Counted from the stretch's first letter, positions 18,437-27,047 are shown. The stretch is DNA of 64,000 bases from Streptomyces albireticuli (GCF_021228125.1 NZ_JAJQQS010000005.1:248001-312000); one strand, 5' to 3'. Made by a program: numbers and translations. Notes: a model not told the origin generated them from the letters alone.

Positions 18437-19878
18437 GGGCGGACCACCTGGGTCATCTCGGCGTCGGTGGACGGTGCGGGTGCCGGTGCGGGACGGCGCG
18501 CCGTATCGCTGATCTTGATCAGGATGGCGATCAGGGCCCAGTTGGCGATGACGGACGAGCCGCCCTGCGCGAGGAACGGCATGGTCATACCGGTCAGCGG
18601 GATGAGGCCCATGACACCGCCGGCCACGACGAAGACCTGGATGCCGAAACCGGCGGACAGGCCCGTGGCCAGAAGCTTGCCGAAGGGGTCGCGGGCGGCC
18701 AGCGCCGTGCGCATGCCGCGCTCGACGATCAGACCGTAGATCAGCAGCAGCCCCATCGCGCCGGCCAGGCCGAGCTCCTCGCCGAAGGAGGCGAAGATGA
18801 AGTCGGAGTTGGCGGCGAACTGGATGAGGTCCGAGGCGCCCTGCCCCCAGCCCGTGCCGAAGACGCCGCCGGAGCCGAAGGCGAACAGCGCCTGGGCGAT
18901 CTGCTCGGTGGTGGCCCACGACGGGCGCGGCGTGTCGTACACCGCGAAGGGGTGCAGCCAGGCCATCACACGGACCTTCACGTGCGGCTCGACCGAGCCG
19001 ACCACGGCCGCGCCGCCCGCGGACATCAGCAGACCGAAGACGATCCAGCTGGTGCGCTCGGTGGCGACGTACAGCATGACGACGAACATGCCGAAGAACA
19101 GCAGCGAGGAGCCCAGGTCGGTCTCGAAGACCAGGATCATCAGGCTGAGCGCCCAGACGACGAGGATCGGTCCGAGGTCACGCCCACGCGGCAGGTACAG
19201 CCCCATGAAGCGGCGGCTGGCCAGGGCGAGCGCGTCGCGCTTCACCATCAGGTAGCCGGCGAAGAAGATCGCGATGATGATCTTCGCGAACTCTCCGGGC
19301 TGGATGGAGCCGAGGCCCGGGACGGTGATCCAGATCTTGGCGCCGAACTTGCCGGGGAAGAAGACCGGGGCGACCAGCAGGACCAGCGCCACCACCATCG
19401 AGATGTAGGTGTAGCGCTGGAGGATGCGGTGGTCCTTGAGGAAGATCACCACACCGACGAACAGGGCGATGCCCATCGCCGAGAACAGCAGCTGGTTGGG
19501 GGCCGACGCCTGGAAGGTGAAGCCCTGCGCCTTGGCCAGCCGGGCGAGCCGCTCCGACTGGTCCAGCCGCCAGATCATGACCAGGCCCAGGCCGTTGAGC
19601 AGGGTGGCCAGCGGCAGCAGCAGCGGGTCGGCGTACTTGGCGAACTTGCGGACCACCAGGTGGCCGACGCCGGCCAGCAGGCCGAGGCCCAGGCCGTAGC
19701 CGAGCATGCCCGAGGGCATCTCGCCGTCGAGGGCGAGGCCGACGTTGGCGTACGCGAAGCACGGCAGGATCACCGCGAAGGCGAGCAGCGCCAGCTCGGT
19801 GTTGCGCCGGCTGGGCGGGCCCACGGTGCTGATCGTGGTCGTGGTGGTGGTACTCGGCGTGGATGGCATGGCTGACAT
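18433..19878 (-). CDS. rodA: SEDS-family peptidoglycan polymerase (FtsW/RodA/SpoVE type)
   Basis: 481 residues with about ten membrane helices. Signature segments are the conserved PGFGSIQPGEFAK-like stretch (seen as GLGSIQPGEFAKI), FETDLGSSLLFFG with the catalytic-type Asp, and the C-terminal GLIPLTGMTMPFLAQGGSS. SEDS proteins polymerise lipid II glycan strands. The N-terminus is Ser/Thr-rich (PSTPSTTTTTTIST) and could be a kinase target, by inference. ATG at 19878 lies 22 bases after the pstP stop; its own stop overlaps the pbpA start. Position with pbpA favours the RodA/PbpA pairing of actinobacterial pknB clusters. Confidence 0.94.
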   Translation of the reverse strand: MSAMPSTPSTTTTTTISTVGPPSRRNTELALLAFAVILPCFAYANVGLALDGEMPSGMLGYGLGLGLLAGVGHLVVRKFAKYADPLLLPLATLLNGLGLVMIWRLDQSERLARLAKAQGFTFQASAPNQLLFSAMGIALFVGVVIFLKDHRILQRYTYISMVVALVLLVAPVFFPGKFGAKIWITVPGLGSIQPGEFAKIIIAIFFAGYLMVKRDALALASRRFMGLYLPRGRDLGPILVVWALSLMILVFETDLGSSLLFFGMFVVMLYVATERTSWIVFGLLMSAGGAAVVGSVEPHVKVRVMAWLHPFAVYDTPRPSWATTEQIAQALFAFGSGGVFGTGWGQGASDLIQFAANSDFIFASFGEELGLAGAMGLLLIYGLIVERGMRTALAARDPFGKLLATGLSAGFGIQVFVVAGGVMGLIPLTGMTMPFLAQGGSSVIANWALIAILIKISDTARRPAPAPAPSTDAEMTQVVRP

Positions 19879-19900
19879 GAGTTGATGGCCCCCTACGGCT

Positions 19901-21463
19901 TCACTGCTGAGCGCTGCACTGCGGGACCAACTTCTGCTCTTCCTCGGTGAGGGTGGGGCCCGGCGCGGGCGTCGGGGTGGCCTGGACGGGGTTCGGCTTG
20001 GCGTCGGCCCGGTTGGGGTCGCGGGCGTCGCCCAGGGCGCCGCCGGCCTTGTCGCCGCTCTGCTTCTCCGCCTCCCGCTGCTTCTGCTCGGCCTTGCGCC
20101 GCTCGTCTTCCTTCTTGCAGGTGCCGGCGAGCAGACCGAGGTCCTTGGCCTTCTGGACGGCCTTGGCCCGGCTGTCGAGCGGGATCGTCTCCTCGACGCG
20201 CGTGCGCTGGTCGACCGGGAGGTACTTGAGTTCGATCTCGGGGTGGTCCTCGTACAGCTTGCTGAGGCCGACCCAGGCGAGGTCCTGGTTGATGCCCTGG
20301 TAGACGGCCACGTGGTTGTTGTCCTTGGCGCCCACGTAGTACTGCGTCTGGGTCCAGCTGTAGCCGCCGTAGAGGCCGCCGGCGACGACGCCGAGCACGA
20401 TCGCGGCGATCACCGACCGCTTGATCCACTTGCCCCGGCGTGCGGGCTTGACGAAATCCTCGTCCATGAACGCGCCGAAGGAGCCGTCCGGAGCGCCGCC
20501 CATGCCGGGCTCACCGCTGCCGGGCGGGCCGAAGCCGCCCGCGGGGGCCTGCGGGGGCACCGGACGGTTGGCGCGGGCGTGCTCGGCGGCGCGGCCGGCC
20601 GGCGTCTGCATGGCGCCGTCGTCGCCCAGCTGGAGCTGGTTCTCCGCGACCGCGCCGACGATCACGGGCGTGTCGTTGAACTGGGCGGTCAGGGTGTCGT
20701 TGCCGTCGACGTCGAGGACGTCGGCGACGATGCAGGTGATGTTGTCGGGTCCGCCGCCGCGCAGGGCGAGCTGGATGAGCTCCTGGATCGTCTCGTGCGG
20801 GCCCTGGTAGCTGGCGAGCGTCTCCTCCATCGTCTGATGGCTGACGACGCCGGAGAGGCCGTCCGAGCAGATCAGGTAGCGGTCGCCGGCGCGCACCTCG
20901 CGGATGGAGAGGTCCGGCTCCACGTGGTCGCCACTGCCCAGCGCGCGCATCAGCAGGGAGCGCTGCGGGTGGGTGGTGGCCTCCTCCTCGGTGATCCGGC
21001 CCTCGTCGACCAGCCGCTGCACCCAGGTGTGGTCCTGGGTGATCTGGGTGAGCACGCCGTCGCGCAGCAGGTACGCGCGCGAGTCGCCGACGTGCACCAG
21101 GCCGAGCCGCTGGCCGGTCCAGAGCAGGGCTGTGAGCGTGGTGCCCATGCCCTCCAGCTGGGGGTCCTCCTCGACCATGACCCGGAGCTGCTCGTTGGCG
21201 CGCTGCACTGCGGAACCGAGCGAGGTGAGGATGTCGGAGCCCGGGACGTCGTCGTCGAGCGTGACGAGGGTGGAGATCACCTCGGAGGAGGCGACCTCGC
21301 CCGCGGCCTGGCCGCCCATGCCGTCGGCGATGGCGAGCAGGCGCGGGCCGGCGTAACCGGAGTCCTCGTTGCCCTCCCGGATCATGCCCTTGTGCGATCC
21401 GGCGGCGAAGCGCAGTGACAGACTCATGCGCACCTCGCCCGTCGGCTCCGGGTACATCCGCAC
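19901..21463 (-). CDS. pstP: PP2C-family serine/threonine phosphatase PstP
   Basis: 520 residues. PPM/PP2C catalytic domain in the first 240: REGNEDSGY, ADGMGGQAAGE (metal Asp), GMGTTL, HVGDSRAYLLRDG, SDGLSGVV and GGGPDNITCIV. A disordered Pro/Gly-rich linker is followed by one TM helix (about 328-350) and an extracellular C-terminal domain with a charged coiled stretch (KEDERRKAEQKQREAEKQ). It dephosphorylates PknB-type kinases and their targets. The GTG at 21463 has GGAGG nine bases upstream. An earlier GTG at 21472 touches that site with no spacing, and an ATG at 21427 would also preserve the domain. Confidence 0.95.
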   Translation of the reverse strand: MRMYPEPTGEVRMSLSLRFAAGSHKGMIREGNEDSGYAGPRLLAIADGMGGQAAGEVASSEVISTLVTLDDDVPGSDILTSLGSAVQRANEQLRVMVEEDPQLEGMGTTLTALLWTGQRLGLVHVGDSRAYLLRDGVLTQITQDHTWVQRLVDEGRITEEEATTHPQRSLLMRALGSGDHVEPDLSIREVRAGDRYLICSDGLSGVVSHQTMEETLASYQGPHETIQELIQLALRGGGPDNITCIVADVLDVDGNDTLTAQFNDTPVIVGAVAENQLQLGDDGAMQTPAGRAAEHARANRPVPPQAPAGGFGPPGSGEPGMGGAPDGSFGAFMDEDFVKPARRGKWIKRSVIAAIVLGVVAGGLYGGYSWTQTQYYVGAKDNNHVAVYQGINQDLAWVGLSKLYEDHPEIELKYLPVDQRTRVEETIPLDSRAKAVQKAKDLGLLAGTCKKEDERRKAEQKQREAEKQSGDKAGGALGDARDPNRADAKPNPVQATPTPAPGPTLTEEEQKLVPQCSAQQ

Positions 21464-21493
21464 GGTGCCCACCCTCCGGTCGTCATGGTCCTA

Positions 21494-22021
21494 CTACTTC
21501 CGCAGCTCGATGACGGTCTTGCCGATGCGGATCGGCGCACCGAGCGGGATCGGGGTCGGGGTGGTCAGCCGGGTCCGGTCGAGGTACGTGCCGTTGGTCG
21601 AACCGAGGTCCTCGACGATCCACTGGCCGTCGCGGTCCGGATAGATCCTGGCATGCCTGCTGGAGGCGTAGTCGTCGTCCAGCACGATCGTGGAGTCGTG
21701 CGCGCGGCCGAGGGAGATGGTCTGTCCCTGGAGGGCCACCGTGGTGCCGGTGAGCGTCCCCTCGGAGACCACCAGCTTCGTGGGCGCGCCACGGCGCCCG
21801 CGGTCGGCCCGGCGGCCGCCGCCCTGCTGCTGGCGCTGCTGCGGCGGCGCGGTCTGCTGCGCGCGCTGCGGCTGCCGGTCGGAGCCGCCGCGGCGGGAAC
21901 CGCGCTGGGTCACGCGCGTGCCGAAGAGGTCGCTGCGGATGACCTGGACGGCCACGATGACGAACAGCCACAAGACGGCGAGGAAACCCAACCGCATGAC
22001 CGTGAGGGTCAGCTCTGACAT
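21494..22021 (-). CDS. fhaB: FHA-domain membrane protein FhaB (FipA type)
   Basis: 175 residues. N-terminal membrane helix at about 8-28 (VMRLGFLAVLWLFVIVAVQVI), a basic Gln/Arg-rich linker (about 40-78), and a C-terminal forkhead-associated domain. Phosphothreonine-binding motifs are GRAHDSTIVL, SSRHARI and DLGSTNGTYL. It recruits phosphorylated partners to the membrane; the mycobacterial counterpart binds FtsZ/FtsQ or phosphorylated kinases. ATG at 22021 (MSELTLTVM) follows fhaA by 10 bases. An upstream in-frame stretch was rejected because it overlaps fhaA. Confidence 0.94.
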   Translation of the reverse strand: MSELTLTVMRLGFLAVLWLFVIVAVQVIRSDLFGTRVTQRGSRRGGSDRQPQRAQQTAPPQQRQQQGGGRRADRGRRGAPTKLVVSEGTLTGTTVALQGQTISLGRAHDSTIVLDDDYASSRHARIYPDRDGQWIVEDLGSTNGTYLDRTRLTTPTPIPLGAPIRIGKTVIELRK

Positions 22022-22031
22022 TGCCCCCGCT

Positions 22032-22886
22032 TCACCCTTCGGCTTGCCGATAAACGATGGTGGTGCTGCCCACGACGATGCGCGAGCCGTCGCGGAGCGT
22101 AGCGCGCGTGGTGTGCTGTCCGTCCACCACGATGCCGTTCGTCGACCCCAGATCCTGGATCGTCGCGGGGGTGCCGACCCGGATTTCGCAGTGCCGGCGG
22201 GATACGCCGGGGTCGTCGATGCGTACGTCCGCCTCGGTGCTGCGGCCCAGGACGAGGGTGGGCCGTGAGATCTGGTGGCGGGTGCCGTTGATCTCGATCC
22301 AGCGCCTGGTCTGGCCGCCGGGAGCGGCCCCGGCCGCGGGGCCCGCCGGACGGGGCGCGGGGCGTCCCGGAGGCGTGGCGCCGGGCGGCGGGGACGCGGG
22401 CATGGGCGGCAGGCCGGCCGGCGGGGCCGGATAGCCGCCGCCACCCTGGGTGACGGCGCCGCCGGTGCCGGGCCGCGGGGCGGCCGGGCGGGCGCCCGGC
22501 TCCTGCGACTCGCTGGCGGCGAGGGTGCGGCTGCGCACCCGGTAGAGCCCGGTGTCGAGGTCGTCCGCCTTCTCCAGGTGGACCTTGATGGTCCCCATGA
22601 AGGTGTACCGCTGCTGCTTGGCGTAGTCGCGGACCATCCCGGAGAGCTCGTCGCCGAGCTGCCCGGAATAGGGGCTGAGACGCTCGAAGTCCGGGGCGCT
22701 CAGCTCCACGATGAAGTCGTTGGGGACGACGGTGCGGTCGCGGTTCCAGATGGTGGCGTTGTTGTCGCACTCACGCTGGAGCGCGCCGGCGATCTCCACC
22801 GGCTGCACCTCGGACTTGAACACCTTGGCGAAGGTGCCGTTCACGAGACCCTCGAGTCGCTGCTCGAAGCGCTTCAGTACTCCCAC
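22032..22886 (-). CDS. fhaA: DUF3662 and FHA-domain protein FhaA
   Basis: 284 residues. N-terminal DUF3662 domain (1-120, MGVLKRFEQRLEGLVNGTFAK onward in this family), Pro/Gly-rich linker (about 130-195), and C-terminal FHA domain with GRSTEADVRI, SRRHCEI and DLGSTNGIVV. In mycobacteria FhaA binds the phosphorylated pseudokinase domain of MviN/MurJ and so regulates lipid II export. ATG at 22886 follows GGAGGTG. First gene of the minus-strand operon, so its promoter lies within 22887-23050. Confidence 0.95.
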   Translation of the reverse strand: MGVLKRFEQRLEGLVNGTFAKVFKSEVQPVEIAGALQRECDNNATIWNRDRTVVPNDFIVELSAPDFERLSPYSGQLGDELSGMVRDYAKQQRYTFMGTIKVHLEKADDLDTGLYRVRSRTLAASESQEPGARPAAPRPGTGGAVTQGGGGYPAPPAGLPPMPASPPPGATPPGRPAPRPAGPAAGAAPGGQTRRWIEINGTRHQISRPTLVLGRSTEADVRIDDPGVSRRHCEIRVGTPATIQDLGSTNGIVVDGQHTTRATLRDGSRIVVGSTTIVYRQAEG

Positions 22887-23495
22887 GGGGCACCTCCTTC
22901 CCTCAGTGACGTTCCTGATGCTCAGTGTCGTTCCTGATACTGCTTACTGATCGTATCCACGCGTCGGGAAAACGGCTGGTTCCCCTTCGGCGCCAGGAGT
23001 GACGAGTGTCGCCTTGAAGGCGCCTTCGTGTCGCCTTCACTAGGGATCGTAGAGGCGGCCGTGAGTCAGTGTCCCGCAACCGGAGCGGTACCCCGTAGGC
23101 CCCGCCGTCACGACCCGGGCCCCGGAGTCTCCGGAGCGGTCGCCGAAGCGGTCGCCGAAGTGGTCTTCGGAGCGGTCTTCGGAGCGGTCTCCGGGAGGGT
23201 GCGGCGGGGCGTCGGCGGCTGCGGGGTGCGGGCGGGGTGGGCGCGCGTGCGGGCGGGGTGCCGGAGACGCGGTCGCGCGGGACGCCCGGGGCGTGGTCCG
23301 GAGGGGCGCCGGGGCTGGTGGGCGGCGGTGGGGCGGCCCGCGGGGGCGCACGGGGGCCGTGTGGCGGGGGCCACGGCGAACGCGTGTGAAGACCCCCTCC
23401 GCAGCGTGCTAATGTTCTCGATGTCGGAAGGCGAACGCACAAGACCCGGACGGACGAGTCCGAAGAAGGTGCGGGGTAACGAAGACAACACCCAT
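22887..23495. other. 609-base gene-free gap between fhaA and tRNA-Leu
   Basis: No convincing gene. Near fhaA there is a direct repeat around GTTCCTGAT (22909 and 22931) and a perfect 12-bp palindrome GAAGGCGCCTTC at 23016-23027, both candidates for control of the operon. Further on lies a 12-base tandem repeat (23131-23190) and very GC-rich sequence. Codon-like periodicity of the repeat region is explained by the 12-base unit. Confidence 0.6.
23131..23190. repeat. 12-base tandem repeat, five copies
   Basis: Consecutive units CCGGAGCGGTCG, CCGAAGCGGTCG, CCGAAGTGGTCT, TCGGAGCGGTCT, TCGGAGCGGTCT, followed by a degenerate sixth copy. The unit is four codons long and reads DRSE/DRFG-like peptides on the minus strand, but no gene context supports translation. 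Confidence 0.7.
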
Positions 23496-23582
23496 GCGCG
23501 GGTGGCGGAATAGGCAGACGCGCTGGATTCAGGTTCCAGTGCCCGAAAGGGCGTGGGGGTTCAACTCCCCCCTCGCGCACCA
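23496..23582 (+). tRNA. tRNA-Leu (anticodon CAG)
   Basis: An 87-base class II tRNA with encoded CCA. Acceptor GCGCGGG pairs with CTCGCGC (one G:U), the anticodon arm CTGGA/TCCAG holds loop TTCAGGT with anticodon CAG, a long variable arm (GCCC-GAAA-GGGC) is present, and the T arm is GGGGG-TTCAACT-CCCCC. It reads CUG, the dominant leucine codon in this DNA. Confidence 0.96.
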
Positions 23583-23588
23583 TACGAG

Positions 23589-23634
23589 ACGGACCCCTCC
23601 GAGTGACTCAGGTCACCTGGAGGGGTCCGTTTCG
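23589..23634 (+). terminator. Intrinsic terminator after tRNA-Leu
   Basis: ACGGACCCCTCC at 23589-23600 pairs with GGAGGGGTCCGT at 23619-23630, with a smaller inner hairpin GTGAC/GTCAC, followed by TTCGTT. Confidence 0.82.
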
Positions 23635-23913
23635 TTATGCCCGTCTACCGGTTCGTCTGTTTTTTCCTGGGCTTCCGCGTTCTTTCGTGCGGATGTCCGT
23701 CGGTCTCCTGTTCGGATTCTTGCCCTGATCTTTGCCCGACGGCCGGTGCGATGGCGCGAATTCGGCTGTGACGGAAGAGCTTGGCCGGATCATTGCCCGC
23801 GCGAGTGACAGCAGTGGGAACATCATTCTGTAGTCGCGCTGGGGCGCTGTGTGAAGGGCGTCGGAGTCCGGTGTCGTAGGGGGGCGTCGTCTGCAACCGG
23901 AATGGGGGACGCT

Positions 23914-24693
23914 GTGGCGTGGGACCAGACCTCCGTGCTGACCGAGTGGGTGCTGCCCGCCGCCATCTGCGCGCCGGTGACCTGGGTGTGCCTGGTCTGG
24001 CGGTTCCGTGAGGACGGGCGGTTGCTCGGTACGGTCCGCTCGGCGGCGTCGGCGGTCGCCGTGGTGCTGTGGACGGCCGCCATGGCCGCGCTGGCCAGCG
24101 GGCTGCTGCTGCCGCACGCGTCGAGCGTGCCGCCCGCGGCGGTCGGCGTCGTGGCGGGGCTGGGGCTGGTGCCCAAGCGGAAGCTGGAGCAGTCGGGCGA
24201 GCACCCCTTGATGGCCATCGTCACCCTCGGCGACTCCTTGCTGCTGAACAGCCTCGCGATGCGGCTCCAGACCGACCGCGCCGAGTGGTCGTACCGCATG
24301 GTCGGCGGCTTTCAGGACTGCTGGGACCTCGACACCTTCGCGGACCGGGTGAGGCAGCATCTGTTGTCGCGCGTGGACGCCCCGGGGCGTACGGGCAGGA
24401 GCCGTACCCACCTCCGTAAGGAGATCGTGGAACGGCACAGGGACGTGCGGACGGCCGCCCAGAAATGGATCACCATCGAGACGCGGATCGAGAAGGCCTG
24501 CCAGCAGCAGGGACGCGAGCGCACGCGCGAGGAACTGCGGCAGGCGCGGCGGGCTTTCGGCGAGGCCGAGCAGTACTGCGCGTATCTGCTCGATCTGGCG
24601 CACGCCCATGGCAAGCGCAGTGACGACAGAAGGATCCGCGACCTGCGGAACCGTCCCGGGAACGCCTCCGTGGACGGGGCACCGGCCGGCTGA
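23914..24693 (+). CDS. Hypothetical membrane protein
   Basis: 259 residues, no recognised family. Two or three hydrophobic helices occupy the first 90 residues (VLPAAICAPVTWVCLVW, SAVAVVLWTAAMAALASGLLL and PPAAVGVVAGLGLV). A charged, mostly helical cytoplasmic region follows with strong heptad-like stretches (about 170-235, containing THLRKEIVERHRDVRTAA and EELRQARRAFGEAEQY). GTG at 23914 has GGGGGA six bases upstream; an ATG at 23902 is also possible. It stands alone after tRNA-Leu, a frequent integration site, but base composition and codon use match the surroundings. Signal transduction or structural roles cannot be chosen. Confidence 0.7.
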   Translation: MAWDQTSVLTEWVLPAAICAPVTWVCLVWRFREDGRLLGTVRSAASAVAVVLWTAAMAALASGLLLPHASSVPPAAVGVVAGLGLVPKRKLEQSGEHPLMAIVTLGDSLLLNSLAMRLQTDRAEWSYRMVGGFQDCWDLDTFADRVRQHLLSRVDAPGRTGRSRTHLRKEIVERHRDVRTAAQKWITIETRIEKACQQQGRERTREELRQARRAFGEAEQYCAYLLDLAHAHGKRSDDRRIRDLRNRPGNASVDGAPAG

Positions 24694-24789
24694 ACCGGCC
24701 ACCCCGTGAGCGTGTGCGGGGCGTGTGGGCCCTGCGGGGTGTGTGGGCGGCCGCGTAGGGCCGGTGAGGTGGCTGCACGGGGCGTGGCG

Positions 24790-25125
24790 TCAGCGGTGGA
24801 CGGGAGCTAAGGGGCGACGGTGAGGAGAACGCGCGCTCTCCACGGGCTCACGGTGCTCTGCGGCCGGCCTCTCGCTGAAGGAGATCTCCACGCGTAGGTC
24901 GAGGGCTTCGGCGACGGCCGCCAGGGACCGCATGGTCAAATTCTCGTCGCCGGAGAGGATTTGACTGACCCGACCGGGGGATACGCCCATCGTGTCCGCC
25001 AAATCCTTGCGGGACATGCCCTGTTCGGCCAGGAGGCCGGCGAGCGAGGCCGTCGCGTGGCGTGCGAGGCGGGCGCCGGCCGCGTCGGCCGTCCTGCCGC
25101 CCTCGGTATGTGTTCGCCAGGCCAT
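24790..25125 (-). CDS. Small XRE-family transcriptional regulator
   Basis: 111 residues. A complete helix-turn-helix lies at about 36-80: MSRKDLADTMGVSPGRVSQI then LSGDENLTMRSLAAVAEALD, resembling HigA or phage-type regulators. The C-terminal tail is short and basic. ATG at 25125 follows GGGGTAG. There is no adjacent toxin gene, so antitoxin identity is not supported. Upstream lies a locally AT-rich palindromic patch (25186-25203) that could be its operator. Confidence 0.85.
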   Translation of the reverse strand: MAWRTHTEGGRTADAAGARLARHATASLAGLLAEQGMSRKDLADTMGVSPGRVSQILSGDENLTMRSLAAVAEALDLRVEISFSERPAAEHREPVESARSPHRRPLAPVHR

Positions 25126-25185
25126 GCTCTACCCCCAGGACTTGTAGTGCCGCCAGGCGGCTCCCTTAGAGAGGATGCCACCTTT

Positions 25186-25203
25186 AGGCTTAGCTAAAAG
25201 CCT
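25186..25203. promoter_or_regulatory. AT-rich dyad upstream of XRE gene
   Basis: AGGCTT-AGCTAA-AAGCCT is a perfect 6-bp inverted repeat that contains the palindrome TTAGCTAA (25190-25197). A related GGCTAAAG follows at 25210. It lies about 60 bases upstream of the start, in a region much less GC-rich than its surroundings. Autoregulatory operator is a reasonable inference. Confidence 0.45.
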
Positions 25204-25309
25204 TGATTCGGCTAAAGATTGGGCCTCGGGCGCGGTCGGCCTTTCTCGGGCACCGGGTGACCAGGGACGACGCGGCAAACGGTCGAATTCGGCCAACTCC
25301 CGAATCTTC

Positions 25310-25420
25310 TGGCGGGGTCTCCGGCCTCCGGCCCCCTGCGGGTCCCCCCGGCCCCTCCGGGTCTCTCTCTCCCCCCCGGCCCCTGCGGGTCCCCCCCCCG
25401 GGCCCCGTCCCCCGGTGACG
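25310..25420. repeat. Low-complexity C/G-rich repeats downstream of azoreductase gene
   Basis: Degenerate copies of CGGCCCCTGCGGGTCCCCC and short CTCTCTCCCCCCC runs fill the space between the XRE promoter and the end of the azoreductase gene. No gene or clear terminator is seen. Confidence 0.55.
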
Positions 25421-25443
25421 CGGGCCCTGTGGGCGGATGACGC

Positions 25444-26094
25444 TCAGGCGGTGAGGCGTGCGGCGAGGGCCTTGCCCTTGGCGGCGGCGTCCGCGTCGGC
25501 CTGGGCGCGGGAGGCGTCGGCCTTGTCGATCAGACCGGCCATGGCGGGTACGGCCCGGGCGAGCGTCAGCTCCGGAACGATGAAGTCGACCTCCATGCCG
25601 AGTCCGGCGCCCAGGACCTTCTCCAGGTACGTGGTCACGAATTCGAAGTCCTCGCGCGGGGTGCCGGGCGCGTAGGAACCGCCGCGGCTGGCGACGACGG
25701 TGACCGGGGTGCCGGCGTTGGGGAGGTTCTCGACGCCCATCGTGCGGCCCGTGATGAGCACGTGGTCCAGCCACGCCTTGAGCGTGGACGGGATCGTGAA
25801 GTTGTACATCGGCGCGCCGATCAGCACCGCGTCCGCGCGCTCCAGCTCGTCGGCCAGCGCGTGCCGGCGGGCGGAACCGGCCCGCTGCTCCTCGGTGCGG
25901 TCGGCGGGGTCGGTGAACTCGGCGGTGATCGCCGCGGCGTCCAGGTGCGGCAGCGGGTCGGCGGCCAGGTCGCGGTGGACGACCGTGCCGTCGGGGTGCT
26001 GCTCCTCCCACGCCTTGCGGAAGGCGGCGGTGACCTCGCGGGAGGCCGAGCCCTGGGGGAGCGCGGAGGAGTCGAGGTGCAGCAGCGTGGCCAT
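25444..26094 (-). CDS. azoR: FMN-dependent NADH:quinone oxidoreductase / azoreductase
   Basis: 216 residues, flavodoxin-like fold of the AzoR/acyl carrier protein phosphodiesterase family. It reduces quinones and azo compounds with NAD(P)H. Motifs: LHLDSSALPQGSASREVT (FMN phosphate site), APMYNFTIPSTLKAWLDHV, and SRGGSYAPGTP. ATG at 26094 follows GGAGAT; a longer in-frame reading would run through the divergent HxlR promoter. Divergent from an HxlR-type regulator with palindromes between them, the standard electrophile/quinone-responsive arrangement (compare YodB/AzoR1 in Bacillus). Confidence 0.95.
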   Translation of the reverse strand: MATLLHLDSSALPQGSASREVTAAFRKAWEEQHPDGTVVHRDLAADPLPHLDAAAITAEFTDPADRTEEQRAGSARRHALADELERADAVLIGAPMYNFTIPSTLKAWLDHVLITGRTMGVENLPNAGTPVTVVASRGGSYAPGTPREDFEFVTTYLEKVLGAGLGMEVDFIVPELTLARAVPAMAGLIDKADASRAQADADAAAKGKALAARLTA

Positions 26095-26170
26095 GGGGAT
26101 CTCCAAAGGACGGGCGGGGCGCCTGACGGGCGTGGAGCACCGGGACGGGCGGAGCGCCGTGGTTACCTGA

Positions 26171-26208
26171 CATACGGAGCTGAAATTCCGTATGGAGCTA
26201 TTAATAGC
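26171..26208. promoter_or_regulatory. Two palindromes in azoR-HxlR divergent promoter
   Basis: CATACGGA at 26171-26178 and TCCGTATG at 26187-26194 form an 8-bp dyad, followed at 26197-26208 by the perfect 12-bp palindrome GCTATTAATAGC. They lie between the two start codons in an AT-rich patch and are the likely HxlR operators, possibly covering both promoters. Confidence 0.65.
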
Positions 26209-26260
26209 ACAGCAGCTTACTTTTTCGCAGTACCTAAGGGTGGCGCAGTACCCTGGGCGC

Positions 26261-26620
26261 ATGGCGGACCACGGTGAGCAGGCGTGCAAGAGTGTCGACG
26301 TAGGCATGACGCGTGTCTTCGAGCTGTTCGGCAAGCGCTGGACGGGGCTGATCGTGGCCACGCTGATGCCTGGCCGGGTGCACTTCGCCGACCTGCGGCG
26401 GGCCATCCCGGGGATCAGTGAGCGCATGCTGTCGGACCGGCTCACGGAGCTGGCCGCGGCCGGTCTGGTCGTACGCGAGGTGTGCGCCGGTCCGCCGCTG
26501 CGGGTGGCGTACCGGCTGACGGAGGCGGGGCAGGCGATGGAGCCCGCGCTCAAGGAGCTGGGCGCGTGGGCCGCGAAGTACCTCCAGCGCGACCCCTACT
26601 GTCCCGGCGACCTCAGCTGA
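26261..26620 (+). CDS. HxlR-family transcriptional regulator
   Basis: 119 residues, winged helix of the HxlR type: a cysteine near the N-terminus in EQACKSVDVG (often redox-sensing in this family), then FELFGKRWTGLIVATLMPG, ADLRRAIPGISERMLSDRL and a wing in VAYRLTEAG. ATG at 26261. It probably represses the divergent azoreductase gene and itself, with the single conserved Cys as a plausible electrophile sensor. The stop overlaps the stop of the convergent MarR gene by eight bases. Confidence 0.92.
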   Translation: MADHGEQACKSVDVGMTRVFELFGKRWTGLIVATLMPGRVHFADLRRAIPGISERMLSDRLTELAAAGLVVREVCAGPPLRVAYRLTEAGQAMEPALKELGAWAAKYLQRDPYCPGDLS

Positions 26621-27047
26621 GTCGTTCCGCCGCCGCGTTGTAGCGCAGCAGATAGGCGGCGAACCGGCTGAGGTCGGCCTCGTCCCAGCCGGTCAGGCGC
26701 TCCTCGAAGGCCGATCGGCGGGTGGCGGCGACCTGGGCGAGGGTCGCGACGCCGTGTGCCGTGAGGTGCAGCACCTGGACGCGGTGGTCGTCGGGGTCGA
26801 CCCGGCGCTCGACCAGGTCCAGCCGCTCCAGGGCGGCGACCTGCCGGCTGACCGTGGACTTGTCGAGCAGGTAGTGCGCGGCGAGGTCGGTGGCCCGGCA
26901 GCCCTGGCGGTCCTCCAGGTGGGACAGCAGGGTGAAGGAGACCAGCGAGAGCTCGGGGTGCGTCCGGGCGGCGGACGCCCGCGCGCGGCGCGCGAAGGCT
27001 GTCATCTCGCGCTGGATGGTCTCGACGGACTCGTCTCGATGCGGCAC
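26613..27047 (-). CDS. MarR-family transcriptional regulator
   Basis: 144 residues, winged helix-turn-helix: FTLLSHLEDRQGCRATDLAA, LDKSTVSRQVAALERLDLVE (recognition helix) and the wing RRVDPDDHRVQVLHLTAHG. GTG at 27047 with AGGGAG upstream. It diverges from a membrane-protein gene, with GTTGTAC-type palindromes between them, suggesting it represses both. Its 3' end overlaps the HxlR gene within CTCAGCTGAG, a palindrome supplying both stop codons. Confidence 0.92.
   Translation of the reverse strand: MPHRDESVETIQREMTAFARRARASAARTHPELSLVSFTLLSHLEDRQGCRATDLAAHYLLDKSTVSRQVAALERLDLVERRVDPDDHRVQVLHLTAHGVATLAQVAATRRSAFEERLTGWDEADLSRFAAYLLRYNAAAERLS

Noticed and set aside
23496..25125. Integrated mobile element at tRNA-Leu
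   Set aside because: No integrase, no duplicated tRNA end and no composition shift beyond a short AT-rich patch.
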